Origin: Eunapius fragilis
Taxonomy: Eukaryota; Porifera; Demospongiae; Spongillida; Spongillidae
Direction of reading: 5' to 3'
Length of the DNA stretch: 64,000 nucleotides
Assembly (NCBI GenBank): GCA_963681505.1
Contig: OY811992.1
Span: 5,342,724 to 5,406,723, forward strand
Shown: piece by piece, positions 63,079 to 64,000 of the stretch
Numbering within the stretch: the first letter of the stretch is position 1
How the letters are laid out: each line of letters opens with the position of its first letter
Program-made: the position numbers and the translations under genes
The notes under the pieces: model-generated
What the model was told of the DNA's origin: nothing
What the model saw: the letters and a program-made list of their open reading frames with translations, nothing else
Database searches by the model: none

Positions 63079-64000
63079 ATGGCGAAAGCTCGGAGTGTTG
63101 AGGTGGGTGACTGGTCAGAGTCAGGAACGTTTCTACGCAAGCCGTCGAATGGTTGGCTACACGACGATAGAGATTTGATGAACGCTGGAATAACCTACAA
63201 AATACACGTACGGACCTTCGTCTAAGCAATGTTATGAGGTGTGAGCCGCGGCTGCTTACCTCGTAGTACCTTGGCTGCATTGAAGTGAAGAACTCCATGA
63301 GGACTCTACAATATCAGACGAGGATACAAGTCACGAAGTTAGTCATATGGCCGGATACTGTGACGCTCTTATCCCTTCTCTCGCTACATACAGGGAAGCT
63401 ATACTTAGGTTGGCAGAGATTGCTGGGCGCATAGCTCCCAACAAGAAGAGGAAGGTACGCAAACATTGATAAATGTGCGGCCACGTCAGTGCTCTCTGTG
63501 CTGTGTTGTTTAGCTACCAAAGCAGCTACTGAAGCTACTGGGAGGTGAGTGGCCAGTGCTTGTAGACAACCAGCCTCCAACGGCGTCTTCATTCACAGAG
63601 GTAGACACTCACTGGGTCGGTGAGGTAAACTTGTCCATATCTGTCGACAGTTTAAGGATTTGTGCAAAGAGTAACAGAGTGAGTCCCCCCATCTGTGGGT
63701 TAATGAATGACATCATTGTTCATATGTCCACTTTAGGAGATCATGAACCATTCGCTACCATCAATATCCTTTGCATCAGGTGGAGATGAGGTTAGTGCCC
63801 ATCCCTGTCCTGTTGCTTTTGGTTTCAACTTCCAACCTCTCACAAAGGTGACAGCAAACTTCATAGGCTATGTTGCCAAGGACCCTATCCACGAGCGAGG
63901 TCTGGGTCTGGGCACCGGTGTTATTTGCTGTCCTGATGTCTGTTGTTATTGTTTTCAGCATGCCATGTGTTTGAGTGTGAAGACAGTCAGGTTGTTCTCA
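63079..64000 (+). CDS. SHC-family PTB adaptor (3' partial)
   Basis: Exons 63079-63207, 63267-63337, 63394-63454, 63514-63544, 63566-63678, 63737-63790, 63848-63899, and 63959 to the window edge. The PTB domain is clear: 'DWSESGTFLRKPSNGWLHD', 'YLGCIEVKNSMRTLQ', 'EAILRLAEIAG', 'VNLSISVDSLRICA', 'EIMNHSLPSISFASGGDE', 'FIGYVAKDPIHERACHVFEC'. These follow SHC1 block by block (KPTRGWLHP, YMGCVEVLQSMR, SISFASGGD, YVAKDP, ACHILEC). SHC proteins bind phosphotyrosine NPXY motifs on receptors and recruit GRB2. The CH1 and SH2 parts would lie beyond 64000. It starts directly with the PTB, like the short SHC isoforms. Confidence 0.9.

Overview
The window is animal nuclear DNA, not bacterial. Nearly every gene is split by many short introns (often 45-60 bases) with canonical GT-AG ends, and neighbours lie tens of bases apart. 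The proteins are metazoan: a mucin-like NIDO/AMOP/VWD/EGF protein, IRAK-like kinases, the paracaspase MALT1, a FERM protein, an SHC adaptor, and the nuclear factors MRGBP, CWC25 and RPAP2. AT-rich unique DNA, very compact genes and retroelement families I associate with sponges and cnidarians make a demosponge the best guess. That assignment is inference and cannot be proved from this window.

Layout. 462-20407 (+): one large secreted or cell-surface protein (27 exons, 2,242 codons here, 5' end outside the window), with a 5.8 kb intron that contains about 2.2 kb of almost pure GAA. 20408-22442: no gene, but a 480 bp terminal-inverted-repeat element. 22443-33400: a graveyard of at least nine broken, 5'-truncated, nested and inverted non-LTR retrotransposon copies from three families. 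33880-34442: exons of an isolated DENN domain. 34580-41249: MRGBP (-), CWC25 (+) and RPAP2 (-). 41295-49621: two tandem IRAK-like kinases (+), separated by foldback elements. 49658-50160: an ARL14EP-like gene (-). 50222-56280: MALT1 paracaspase (+). 56370-57086: gluconokinase IDNK (-). 58604-61069: FERM protein (+). 61172-62184: membrane-anchored coiled-coil protein (-). 62277-63002: FAM219-like (+). 63079 to the edge: SHC-like PTB adaptor (+).

Gene arrangement. Four gene pairs are head-to-head with only 45-92 bases between start codons, so shared bidirectional promoters are likely. Tail-to-tail neighbours are separated by 36-102 bases. The two kinases and MALT1 sit side by side. In other animals IRAK kinases act below MyD88 and MALT1 acts with BCL10 in NF-kB signalling, so this may be an innate-immune signalling neighbourhood, although the kinases lack a death domain. 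MRGBP (NuA4/TIP60 histone acetylation), CWC25 (spliceosome step 1) and RPAP2 (RNA polymerase II CTD phosphatase) form a housekeeping gene-expression block.

Repeats. Almost every larger intron from 35 kb to 58 kb carries its own private minisatellite, and the 32 bp repeat in RPAP2 reiterates a 3' splice site. Several non-autonomous DNA elements with inverted ends are visible, including one foldback family with two copies 37 kb apart. All exon models come from reading splice sites and family alignment by eye. The frame closes exactly for the mucin-like gene, CWC25, MRGBP, both kinases, ARL14EP-like, MALT1, IDNK, FERM, the coiled-coil gene and FAM219.
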